Positions 1-7,171 of a stretch of 10,788 nt of DNA are shown piece after piece. Position 1 is the stretch's first letter. Every line of letters begins with the position of its first letter. The notes under the pieces are model-generated. The model had not been told where the DNA came from. It was given only the letters and a program-made list of their open reading frames with translations, and searched no databases. The stretch comes from Cylindrotheca closterium (lineage: Eukaryota > Bacillariophyta > Bacillariophyceae > Bacillariales > Bacillariaceae), in the NCBI GenBank assembly GCA_933822405.4, contig CAKOGP040001734.1:11539-22326 (forward strand), given 5' to 3'. Made by a program: the position numbers and the translations under genes.

Positions 1-178
1 CTTTACTGGATGTTTGCAATCCAGAAAGGCCGGTACAAAACCCACGTACAGAACTCCCGCAGGATTCAGTATGGGATTTTCGTGGCGCTCAGACGTTTGA
101 TAGTCCAAGCACACAATTCCATGTTTTCAGATTCCCTGCAAAAACCGACTCATAGGAATCCCCCAAATAAAACGGACC
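1..178 (+). repeat. Direct repeat copy A, piece of Copia integrase-like sequence (cut by window edge)
   Basis: This stretch recurs at 614-791 with a constant offset of 613 and one mismatch that I can find (A at 165 versus G at 778). Copy A starts at the window edge, so its true left end is unknown. Translated, it holds the same segment (key residues YWMFAIQK) that in copy B looks like a Copia integrase C-terminus. After 178 the copies diverge: copy A goes on with GTCCGCTC, copy B with AAACGGAC. The near identity means a recent duplication relative to the decay of the reading frame. Confidence 0.9.
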
Positions 179-180
179 GT

Positions 181-568
181 CCGCTCTTGGCCCTTCTTGG
201 CTCTTGGCGCGTCGCACTTTTGCAAGTTCAATGGGAAGAAGAAAGACACGGTGGGAGCGGTGGAAATACAACAATCAGCTCATGCAACCGTTACGAAAAG
301 CTTACCATTCTCCCCACCCTTTTTTCAAGATAGATAAAGTTGGATTTCGGTTCTGGCAGACATCAGACAAGCGACAGGCTTGTCGTCGTCCAAACCGATT
401 GACAACTTTGTGGCCCATAAAGCCATCATTGCCAACCAGCCGTGCCAACATGCGACCCATCAAGTCGTCATGCAGAGGCACCGACCATAGCGATCTCCGA
501 TCCGCCTAATAGGAAATAATCATCTCTACAGGAAATAACTATTCTAAAAGACTTGTTATCTACATGGA
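181..568. other. Spacer between the two direct repeats; no supportable gene
   Basis: Short open stretches exist in several frames (for example about 230-330 and 360-490, plus strand), but none gives a protein I recognise and all contain stops. The sequence could be more degenerate retroelement or inserted filler separating the two 178 bp copies. No LTR edge or target-site duplication was found. Confidence 0.5.
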
Positions 569-768
569 ATGGGCAAAGCAAAAGCCTTGCACGAAAACTC
601 AAATTTCCCAAAACTTTACTGGATGTTTGCAATCCAGAAAGGCCGGTACAAAACCCACGTACAGAACTCCCGCAGGATTCAGTATGGGATTTTCGTGGCG
701 CTCAGACGTTTGATAGTCCAAGCACACAATTCCATGTTTTCAGATTCCCTGCAAAAACCGACTCATAG
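569..768 (+). pseudogene. Copia integrase C-terminal-like fragment, frameshifted
   Basis: In one frame from 569 the translation has GKAKALHENSNFPKLYW, which fits the conserved Copia integrase pattern of a hydrophobic turn followed by LPxxxW (known in the family as ALL..SNLPKxxWxxA). About 100 bp on, another frame carries FHVFRFPAK, resembling the family's HVFGCPAY segment. The order and spacing of the two fit an integrase C-terminus interrupted by a frame change. The fragment is too short and damaged to be active. It could be chance similarity in either half alone; the pair together makes Copia the better reading. No catalytic DDE residues lie in this piece. Confidence 0.5.
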
Positions 769-791
769 GAATCCCCCGAATAAAACGGACC
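614..791 (+). repeat. Direct repeat copy B, same 178 bp as at the window start
   Basis: Second copy of the 178 bp unit. Here the unit is continuous at its left with further Copia-like coding sequence (from about 569), so copy B may be in its original setting. It ends at 791 in CGGACC and is followed by a cluster of short inverted repeats built from the CGGAC word (795-808 and 812-823). Copy A also ends in a small CGGAC/GTCCG inverted repeat (173-183), so both right ends coincide with the same hairpin-prone word. Confidence 0.9.
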
Positions 792-794
792 AAA

Positions 795-823
795 CGGACA
801 TTTGTCCGTCTGTCCGATCGGAC
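795..823. repeat. Short inverted repeats (CGGACA-TT-TGTCCG and GTCCGATCGGAC)
   Basis: Two perfect small inverted repeats lie back to back: 795-800/803-808 with a 2-base loop, and a 12-base palindrome at 812-823. They mark the junction between the integrase-like fragment and the RNase H fragment, where about 2 kb of a normal Copia pol would be expected. They may be a deletion or rearrangement junction. Confidence 0.75.
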
Positions 824-840
824 GTGTCGAACTGCTTCCA

Positions 841-1077
841 TCAAGGAGTTTCCAATGAATGGTCTCCAAGAGAGCAATTTCAACACGTGCTCCTGCGGGC
901 AAAAGAAGCCGAGCTATCAATATTTGTTATTTCTTTATCACAGATCAAGTTGAGAAAGGAAATGTTAAGATCGAATACTGTCCAACTGACAATATGATTG
1001 CGGATTTTATGACTAAACCATTGCAAGGTGAGAAGTTTCGCAAGTTCAGGGATCTGATTCTTGGTCCACAGGACTAG
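841..1077 (+). pseudogene. 3' end of Copia pol (RNase H C-terminus), 5'-truncated
   Basis: From about 883 the frame reads into the very conserved end of Copia pol: AGKRSRAINICYFFITDQV, then IEYCPTDNMIADFMTKPLQG, and stops at TAG 1075-1077. In this family the RNase H ends in (I/L)RYFFVxDxV..G.I.IEHxPTxxMxADxxTKPLxG, and every anchor is present except the usual RYFF arginine, which is Cys here. The catalytic acidic residues lie upstream and are missing. A second frame at 840-880 (EFPMNGLQESN) may be the preceding stretch after a frameshift. It is related to, but clearly diverged from, the palindromic pair at 3383-5242. Confidence 0.88.
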
Positions 1078-1169
1078 GTCAGACAAGTATGTATATGTTC
1101 AAAATACAAAACAAAACAAAATAAACAGTGAATGAGATCATGTTGCTGCCAATGGTGATTGTCACAATG

Positions 1170-1197
1170 GCAGGAGTGTGTTGGGATATGATGAAAT
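1170..1197 (+). repeat. Copia polypurine tract and LTR 5' edge (partial LTR)
   Basis: GGCAGGAG is followed by TGTTGG at 1179. The intact-looking related element downstream has ACAGGAG followed by the same TGTTGG at its LTR start (5333), so the junction fits a plus-strand primer site next to the first base of a 3' LTR. It lies about 100 bp after the pol stop, as expected. Beyond about 1197 the sequence switches to a short dispersed repeat, and I cannot define an LTR right end, so this LTR is probably broken. Confidence 0.6.
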
Positions 1198-1276
1198 ATG
1201 AGTTTTTACGTTCCAAGAAAAACTATTCAAGTACAAAGTTTTGACACGTACGATCGGACTTTGATCGTGATGTCAG
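1198..1276 (+). repeat. Short dispersed repeat, copy 1 (79 bp)
   Basis: The block starting ATGAGTTTTTACGTTCC and ending ATGTCAG recurs at 7143-7208. Over the shared 59 + 7 bases I count about six mismatches. Copy 1 has 13 extra bases (1257-1269) within a GATCG..GATCG context, so the other copy may have lost them by deletion between short repeats. Copy 2 joins the end of a Gag-like fragment, so this may be a piece of a retroelement or of a short non-autonomous element. Confidence 0.75.
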
Positions 1277-1347
1277 GATCTCATCCACTTCAAACTTAAG
1301 TGTTCTGGAGGCCTGTGGAGGCTGGCTTCCGGTCGCACTTGTAGTTC

Positions 1348-1982
1348 TCAACTCGTGAATGCGAGTTGTCCACCCGGCCTTGGTGTCTTTGTTGGTAAGC
1401 CAAGGAGCTGTGTTGCCTTAGCGGAAGGAAGCTCACTGAATTTCACATGTGACATAGAGTCCCAATAGAAAGTCTCCCCTCCTCTTCCCATCTTTTTGCA
1501 GCGGCAGTACAAAGCTGGAAACTGCAATTTATCAATCGGGACTAACGATCTGTGCAAGGCAATATCACACAAGTTCGTTACTGAGTCTTTCTTCTCTCCA
1601 CAAGCTTTTTGCCCGCCAGCGGATGAGGAAACTGACACACAGCAAATGGTTGCACCTGGTGCGTCCTTCAAGTAAAACAAAGTCTTCTTATCCGACGCTT
1701 TCCCTCCCGAAAATTTCTGCTTGGTTTCGGCCTTGACCTCGCTGCTGGAACCACCCACCTCAATACCACTAATAATTACACCAGACAGAACATTTTGTCT
1801 GATACCTTCGTAATCCTCGATCCCGAGTGAACCCCGTGAATTAACCGGCAATCCAATCTTCTTCGCAACCCCCCCCCCGAACCCCCCGACATAATAGAAC
1901 TATCATCAGCAGCCACCGTAACCACCTGAGGAGGTGACTTCCGGGAAGACGCTGCTTTAAAATTCTTCAAATAGTCAGTCAT
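1348..1982 (-). pseudogene. Unrecognised protein gene with a frame break at a G10 run
   Basis: An ATG at 1982 opens a frame reading MTDYLKNFKAASSRKSPP and then a Ser/Gly-rich stretch ending GGSGGG. At the run of ten G on this strand (C10 at 1869-1878) this frame becomes LRRRLDC and ends. Reading one base back at the run gives VAKKIGLPVN and a long open frame continuing to a stop at 1348, for about 210 residues in all. The second part is Lys/Ser/Gly-rich, with scattered Cys (ICCVSV, YCRCKK) and no membrane segment. I do not recognise the family. The break could be a homopolymer sequencing error (11 G would restore the frame), a real mutation, or slippage. Without the frame change the 5' part is only 68 codons. 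A role in a mobile element cannot be excluded. Confidence 0.5.
1869..1878 (-). other. G10 homopolymer at the frame break
   Basis: Ten consecutive C on the plus strand (G on the coding strand), followed eight bases further upstream in the gene by a second run of six. The two open frames of the minus-strand gene meet here and require a -1 shift (or one additional G). It is the only place in the gene where the frame changes. Confidence 0.8.
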
Positions 1983-2013
1983 GATCGGAGATTAGGAACA
2001 GACTACGAAAAAA

Positions 2014-2325
2014 CCACAAAAAACCAAGCGTGTAATCACGATAACTTCAAATGTACTATTTGAAGCCTGAAACCGATAGACCAGTGCACTTGTCCTCGTG
2101 TTGTTGTCTAGTATACTCGAGCACTACTCGGGTAGAAAGAGAATGGCAGTTTCATCCTTCAATTTTCGGCCACAAAAAACCAAGCGTGTAATCACGATAA
2201 CTTCAGATGTACTATTTGAAGCCTGAAACCGATAGACCAGTGCACTTGTCCTCGTGTTGTTGTCTAGTATACTCGAGCACTACTCGGGTAGAAAGAGAAT
2301 GGCAGTTTCATCCTTCAATTTTCGG
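2014..2325. repeat. 156 bp tandem duplication
   Basis: Unit one is 2014-2169 and unit two 2170-2325, head to tail with no spacer. I find one mismatch, A at 2050 versus G at 2206, so the duplication is recent. Each unit starts CCACAAAAAACCAAGCG and ends TTCAATTTTCGG, and includes TACTCGAGCACTACTCGGGTA. The array begins 32 bases upstream of the start codon of the minus-strand gene at 1982, so it probably doubles that gene's promoter or 5' UTR. The short open frames that run across it (2207-2449 plus, 2280-2543 minus) show no family features. Confidence 0.93.
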
Positions 2326-2460
2326 CAGTGCATCCGGCGTGGCTTTAGTAGAGCGGTACCGACTTGACGGGCGCACGCGTGCAATTCCGGAATCTCCAAG
2401 TAGTCCCGATATCTTTTGGTTGGCGCCGTTCGTCTGCCCTTCGAGCTGATGCAAGAGATG

Positions 2461-2496
2461 GTGAAATGTGGTAGAATGTGGTGAATTGTGGTAGAG
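2461..2496 (+). repeat. Short minisatellite, 10 bp unit, about 3.6 copies
   Basis: GTGAAATGTG, GTAGAATGTG, GTGAATTGTG and GTAGAG follow one another with one or two changes per unit. It is a small degenerate tandem array in non-coding sequence. Confidence 0.7.
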
Positions 2497-2830
2497 CCGT
2501 CACTTAGGACATTCGAATCATTCAAATTGAATGGGACACACATTGATATGTCGCAGAGAGTCCCGTTTTTAAATATACTGTTATTTCAATTGCAAAAGTT
2601 TTACCGAAAGAATATAGTCGTTGATTCTCTGCAGAACTGCCTATAAATGAGAAGAAATACCAATCTTTTCCTCTTATTGTTTCATTTCAACGATAAATAT
2701 TTTCAACTGCCACTGCAATACCATGACCTATAGAAATTCTGAATCAGCCGATTTTTACAGATTTACAACTTTTTGGGAGTGTTCCTGTTCTCCAATTCCT
2801 ACGAGGAACATATGGCCTTGATCCAAGAAC
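2497..2830. other. AT-rich non-coding spacer left of the palindrome
   Basis: No open frame of note, no LTR edges and no clear repeat. It includes TATAAAT-like words (about 2642) but nothing that fixes a promoter. The last bases before the LTR (AGAAC, 2826-2830) would be one side of a target-site duplication, but the partner is not available because the element's 5' end is missing. Confidence 0.5.
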
Positions 2831-3292
2831 TGTTGCAGCGACTACTGTCAGATGGACTTGCTCTACAGACCTGAATGGGAGCCTCAACGCCCTGTCTGTT
2901 TCAATGAGCAATCCCTGAGATCGAATCTACGTCGGCTATGGTTTGTCTTTGGGCACCAGCAATTCTGGGCCTCAGCCTCTGGAATAAGCAGTAGTCTTAT
3001 TCAATCAAAGGTCTTACTTTATTATCTCCTATACTTGCTTGGACCTCAACGTCCACAATACTATTCTTGCCAGAACTCAATCGATAGTGAGACTCTCGAT
3101 TGCAGTTCAAAATCATCTTATAAATTCTCACGATTCTCATTCTTGATCACCTTTCTACGTGATGACGCGTTCTGACATACTGCGTTTCATATTACGCCCG
3201 ATCGACACTCACGTCACTGCCGCGTCACGTCACATAGACCATTGATCAATAATCGACCAACATGATTGCTCAATATCTCAATACGTCCAACA
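2831..3292 (-). repeat. Left-copy 3' LTR of Copia element (462 bp, minus orientation)
   Basis: Read on the minus strand, it begins TGTTGGACG right after a GACAGGAG polypurine tract and ends CGCTGCAACA, giving the 5 bp terminal inverted repeat TGTTG...CAACA typical of Copia LTRs. It lies about 90 bp downstream of the pol stop on the same strand. The right-hand LTR matches it over 448 bp with scattered substitutions. The LTR carries an open frame read on the plus strand from 2852 which is not a gene. Confidence 0.85.
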
Positions 3293-3382
3293 CACTCCTG
3301 TCGTTTCACCAGCGACTCCAGTTGATGGAACGAAAAAATTACTTCTCAATACAAGTAAAATATTCAAGATCGTTCATCAGGA

Positions 3383-4414
3383 CTAATCCTGGTCACCTTA
3401 AATTACAGCCCGGAATTTGCAAAACTTTTCGCCCTGTAACGGCTTCGTCATGTAATCTGCCCACATTTCATCAGTTGGCATGTGTTCAATAGTAATCTTG
3501 CCCAATTCGACTTGATCCGTCACAAAGAAATACCGAATATTTAGCGCACGGCTCCTTTTGCCTGCGCTCGATCTCCCATTTGTCTCAAGTAGGATTGAAC
3601 TCTTATTATCTTGATATAGTATATTCTTCTCGATTGGGTAACCTTGTTCTTCCATAAATAAGCGGGTCCACAAAATATTGGACATCGCATCATGGACTCC
3701 AATTAGTTCAGCATGTGTACTGCTGTCAAAATTCAATTTCTGTTTTCGTGTAATTGCTTGCACTGCTCCAGTGCCCATTGTCATCACAGCTCTAGTATGA
3801 CTTTTGAAGTCTGGATGAACAGCAAATGATGCATCGACATACCACTTAATCACGCGCAAATCATCAGCGCTCAATGTCAGATGCCATCCTTTCGTAGAAT
3901 GAATGTATCTCATCAATCAAACTAGTTTGTGCCAATCACTCAGATTTGGAGATTGCACCCTCAATGCGAAAATCGATACTGCCGGACTGATGTCCAGACG
4001 AGCACCTTTTGACAAAAATAACGATTTGGCAACAAACGAATGGAACACTTCATGTCGTTCCTTCTCAAGCGGTGCTCCTTTACCTTTCTCCAGTAGATTA
4101 TTTCCAGCTGGTGTCTCCTGGATCTCATTGTCCTTAAACTTGACTGGAAACTCACTCAGCATGCGATCCACATAATCATCCATGCGAATTTTCATTTTTC
4201 CTTTCTTCGAAAAATCCAATGTCATACCCAAATAAGTATGAACTTTACCTCTAGTGCATGTGACCTCTTTTAAGCCACCATATTTCTCATTCACCCATGT
4301 GAAAAAATCTTCAAGTACTTGTTGTTCCATGTGACTCGCCAAAACGTCATCAACATGGAACCTGATTGTCAATTGTTTGCCATTAACCATCCTGTTGGCA
4401 GTGCAGGGATCATA
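3383..4414 (-). pseudogene. Copia pol fragment, RT C-terminus plus RNase H (left copy)
   Basis: On the minus strand the frame starts abruptly at 4414 with YDPCTANRMVNGKQ, then TIRFHVDDVLASH (the Copia RT segment after the catalytic aspartates), YLGMTLDFSKKGKMKI, and the RT connection ending SDWHKLV. An in-frame TGA (3917-3919) stands where the family has Arg, then MRYIHSTKGWHLTLS and RNase H with likely catalytic residues in KWYVDAS, SSTHAELIG and YQDNKSS, and the closing PTDEMWADYMTKPLQG. A second, copy-specific stop TAA at 3398-3400 cuts four codons before the ancestral TAG at 3383-3385. Gag, protease, integrase and most of RT are absent, so it is inactive. Confidence 0.92.
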
Positions 4415-5242
4415 TCGAAGAAAGGAAAAATGAAAATTCGCATGGATGATTATGTGGATCGCATGCTGAGTGAGTTTCCAGTCAAGTTTAAGGACAATGA
4501 GATCCAGGAGACACCAGCTGGAAATAATCTACTGGAGAAAGGTAAAGGAGCACCGCTTGAGAAGGAACGACATGAAGTGTTCCATTCGTTTGTTGCCAAA
4601 TCGTTATTTTTGTCAAAAGGTGCTCGTCTGGACATCAGTCCGGCAGTATCGATTTTCGCATTGAGGGTGCAATCTCCAAATCTGAGTGATTGGCACAAAC
4701 TAGTTTGATTGATGAGATACATTCATTCTACGAAAGGATGGCATCTGACATTGAGCGCTGATGATTTGCGCGTGATTAAATGGTATGTCGATGCATCATT
4801 TGCTGTTCATCCAAACTTCAAGAGTCATACTGGAGCTGTGATGACAATGGGCACTGGAGCAGTGCAAGCAATTACACAAAAACAGAAATTGAATTGTGAC
4901 AGCAGTACACATGCTGAACTAATTGGAGTCCATGATGCGATGTCCAATATTTTGTGGACACGCTTATTTATGGAAGAACAAGGTTACCCAATCGAGAAGA
5001 ATATACTATATCAAGATAACAAGAGTTCGATCCTACCTGAAACAAATGGGAGATCAAGCGCAGGCAAAAGGAGCCGTGCGCTAAATACTCGATACTTCTT
5101 TGTAACAGATCAAGTCAAGTTGGGCAACATTACTATTGAACACATGCCGACTGATGAAATGTGGGCAGATTATATGACAAAGCCGTTACAGGGCGAAAAG
5201 TTTTGCAAATTCCGGGCTGTAATTCAAGGTGACCAGGATTAG
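4415..5242 (+). pseudogene. Copia pol fragment, RT end plus RNase H (right copy)
   Basis: This is the mirror of the left copy on the plus strand. It starts inside RT at SKKGKMKIRMDDYVDRML, runs through SPNLSDWHKLV, hits the same in-frame TGA (4706-4708), and continues MRYIHSTKGWHLTLS, KWYVDASFAVHP, SSTHAELIGVHDAMS, YQDNKSSIL, RYFFVTDQV and PTDEMWADYMTKPLQG to TAG at 5240-5242. It lacks the copy-specific TAA (Gln CAA at 5225-5227). RNase H differs from the left copy at about eight residues (for example Asp/Asn, Arg/Gly, Phe/Cys, Leu/Pro), while the RT part is identical. The fragment begins exactly at the junction with the left copy, with no 5' part of its own. Confidence 0.92.
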
Positions 5243-5332
5243 TCCTGATTGACGATCTTGGATATTTTATTTGTATTGAGAAGTATTTTTGTTGTTCCAT
5301 CAACTGGAGTCGCTGGTGAAACGACAGGAGTG

Positions 5333-5780
5333 TGTTGGACGTATTGAGATATTGAGCAATCATATTGGTCGATTATTGATCAATGGTCTATGTGACATGA
5401 CGCAGCAGTGACGTGAGTGTCGATCGGGCGTAATATGAAACGCAGTATGTCAGAACGCGTCATCACGTAGAAAGGTGATCAAGAATGAGAATTGTGAGAA
5501 TTTGAATGATGATTTTTAACTGCAATCGAGAGTCTCACTATCGATTGAGTTCTGGCAAGAATAGTATTGTGGACGTTAAGGTCCAAGCAAGTATAGGAGA
5601 TAATAAAGTAAGACCTTTGATTGAATAAGACTACTGCTTATTCCAGAGGCTGAGGCCCAGAGTCGCTGGTGCCCAAAGGCAGACCATAGCCGACGTAGAT
5701 TCGATCTCAGGGATTGCTCATTGAAACAGACAGGGCGTTGAGGCTCCCATTCAGGTCTGTAGAGCAAGTCCATCTGACAG
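5333..5780 (+). repeat. Right-copy 3' LTR, missing its last 14 bases
   Basis: It starts TGTTGGACG after the ACGACAGGAG polypurine tract and follows the left LTR base for base to CATCTGACAG at 5780. The left LTR then has TAGTCGCTGCAACA to its end, whereas the right flank reads CTCTAGTCTTATT. The CAACA terminus is therefore absent here. TAGTC recurs three bases later, so a small insertion followed by loss is also possible. The arm ends short of a normal LTR terminus. Confidence 0.8.
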
Positions 5781-6062
5781 CTCTAGTCTTATTATTTTCT
5801 ATCTTCCCAAAAGTGTTTGTCCCCTGGCAGCGAAAGAAGATTCCCATGAAATCTTCTTGCATAGCGCCATTAAATATTGATATTGAATGAAGGTCGACTC
5901 GTGAGAAACAAATAAGTAAAATTTCTTCTACCTACCACTCACATCAGACAGGTGGCTTTGCGTCGATATGAAAACCTTTGTTGTTGACTTGTCCAAGAGC
6001 ATTGTGTACACAACACACATAGTAGTAGTCAAGAAGCTTCACATGTTGTATTGTGAAACTCC
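5781..6062. other. Non-coding spacer right of the palindrome
   Basis: No supportable gene. There is a perfect 12-base palindrome TTGTGTACACAA at 6002-6013 and a small TAGTAGTAGTC run after it. The stretch separates the retroelement palindrome from the coiled-coil gene that ends at 6063 on the other strand and may include its 3' UTR. Confidence 0.5.
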
Positions 6063-6722
6063 CTAGGCACTGTTGCTTCCAGCTCCATTCATCAATCCCG
6101 CCAAAGCAAAAGCATCATCGTTGGCATCATCTGAATTGGCGGCTTGACCGGCGGAAGTACCGACATTGGCCATTGCTTGTCCTTGCAGATCGGAATTGCC
6201 GACTTGGCCTGAGAGATGAAATCTTGATTTTGAGGACGCCATTGTCTGCTTCTGCTTTGCTCACACGACCTTTCTCTGCAAAGATTTGTTCATTTTTCTT
6301 CAAATTTTGTTCTGTGGCTTTGCGTGCACTATGCTCTCCAAGGATTTGTTTTCCCTTCCCTTTTGTGCTAGTTCTTTTTCCAGTTTGTTTATTTGAGCGT
6401 CAATATCCTTCATCTGACGTTTCTGGTCCTCCTCCAGTTCCTCCAATGCTTGCTGCAACTCCACATATTCTTGGTTCTTCGCTGACAATTTTCTTTTGAG
6501 CACTTCATGCTTTTCCTTGAGCTGGCAAATTGTTTTGCCTCGCTCATTGTATGCGTTATTGAGCTCTTCGACATCTGATACTTTCCGCTTTGCTGCTTTC
6601 TTGCAAACAGTCATGCTATGAGTTACTTTGACAGCATCTTTTGGATTGACGTTTGGATTGACGTTTTCCTTCCCCTTTGAGGCGCGAGTGGTTCTTTTTC
6701 CCACGGTTGTCAACTCTACCAT
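6063..6722 (-). pseudogene. Coiled-coil protein gene with two frame changes
   Basis: ATG at 6722 opens 140 codons: a basic, Lys/Arg-rich N-terminus (RTTRASKGKENVNPNVNP), then from about residue 50 a long heptad-type coiled coil (EELNNAYNERGKTICQLKEK, VELQQALEELEEDQKRQMKD, INKLEKELAQKG), stopping at 6300. The coiled coil clearly resumes in another frame (NLKKNEQIFAEKGRVSKAEA, then NGVLKIKISSL), and a third frame gives a natural-looking C-terminus (SGQVGNSDLQGQAMANVGT, then NDDAFALAGLMNGAG) ending at TAG 6063-6065. The first change falls at a GGGAA tandem duplication (6351-6360); removing one 5 bp unit restores the frame. The second falls at a short TC run near 6224. No membrane segment. The whole would be about 215 residues. 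Function unknown; introns are possible but I see no good GT-AG pair. Confidence 0.62.
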
Positions 6723-6840
6723 GATGTTAGATGGTTACAGGATATATGGTTTGATAATGATTGATTGAAGAAGAGATGGAGTGAGTAGGCTAAAGTACTT
6801 GATGATAAGATACGATCGTTGTTGATGCACCAATGTGGTC

Positions 6841-7171
6841 ATGGCGGTGGCGGCTTATTCTTGTCCGAAAAAAATTCTCGTGGGCAGACTCTTGAAGCAT
6901 ATTGAACAATTCATGAAGAAGAGTGCTGATGCTGAGTATGATTTCTTGGATTCATGGGAAGCTAACCAAAAGTTCTTTGCTATGCGGCAAGGAACAACAG
7001 AAAACTTGATGCTGATTCTTGAGACAGGTTGAAGTCCTGCAAGATCTATATGTTGTTGCCTGCTTCCAAAATTTTGCACTCAAGACCAAAGCGTATGCTG
7101 CTATTGCTAGCACCAATACTGCTGCTAAAGATAAGTTCAAAGATGAGTTTTTACGTTCCTTGAAAAACTAG
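6841..7171 (+). pseudogene. Gag-like fragment, frameshifted
   Basis: An open frame from ATG 6841 reads LLKHIEQFMKKSADAEYDFL, then DSWEANQKFFAMRQGTTENL, and stops at 7030-7032. Another frame then continues EVLQDLYVVACFQNFA and AAKDKFKDEFLRSLKN to TAG at 7169-7171. The pattern of a helical region, a Trp-containing FxxMRQGxxENL segment and a later AKDKF segment resembles the Gag of Copia elements from diatoms as I recall it, without a zinc knuckle. The frame change is near 7010-7030. Pol is not attached: the sequence after 7171 is non-coding. Confidence is limited because Gag is poorly conserved. Confidence 0.4.

Larger units (their letters stand above)
2845..5780. repeat. Large inverted repeat, 1366 bp arms, 204 bp loop
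   Basis: Left arm 2845-4210 and right arm 4415-5780 pair by position (x pairs with 8625-x) with no insertion or deletion. From the loop outward, 365 bp are identical (3846-4210 and 4415-4779). Beyond that I count about 44 substitutions in 1001 bp (4.4%), about 35 of them transitions and about 12 in CpG contexts (CG in one arm, CA or TG in the other). The loop, 4211-4414, is the RT continuation of the left copy only. The structure could form a long hairpin when single-stranded and would give hairpin RNA if read through. Confidence 0.95.

Noticed and set aside
880..1086. Minus-strand frames opposite the RNase H fragment at 841-1077
   Set aside because: Antisense of conserved Copia sequence.
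2207..2543. Two overlapping short frames (2207-2449 plus, 2280-2543 minus) across the tandem duplication
   Set aside because: No recognisable family, partly made of duplicated non-coding sequence, and the minus one runs into repeat and minisatellite sequence.
2852..3175. 107-codon plus-strand frame starting MDLLYRPEWEP, with a mirror at 5576-5773
   Set aside because: It lies inside the LTR in antisense to the element; conservation between arms is explained by the palindrome, and the right copy is shorter.
3903..4175. Open frame on the plus strand in the left arm and its mirror on the minus strand at 4450-4722
   Set aside because: They are antisense shadows of the Copia RT/RNase H frame and appear twice only because of the inverted repeat.
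2840..5790. Target-site duplication flanking the whole palindrome
   Set aside because: Flanking bases (GACTA or ACTAC left, GCTCT or CTCTA right) do not match as a direct repeat, and the right LTR end is missing.
6053..6499. 148-codon plus-strand frame opposite the coiled-coil gene
   Set aside because: Antisense shadow; the opposite strand has a clear heptad pattern and natural composition.
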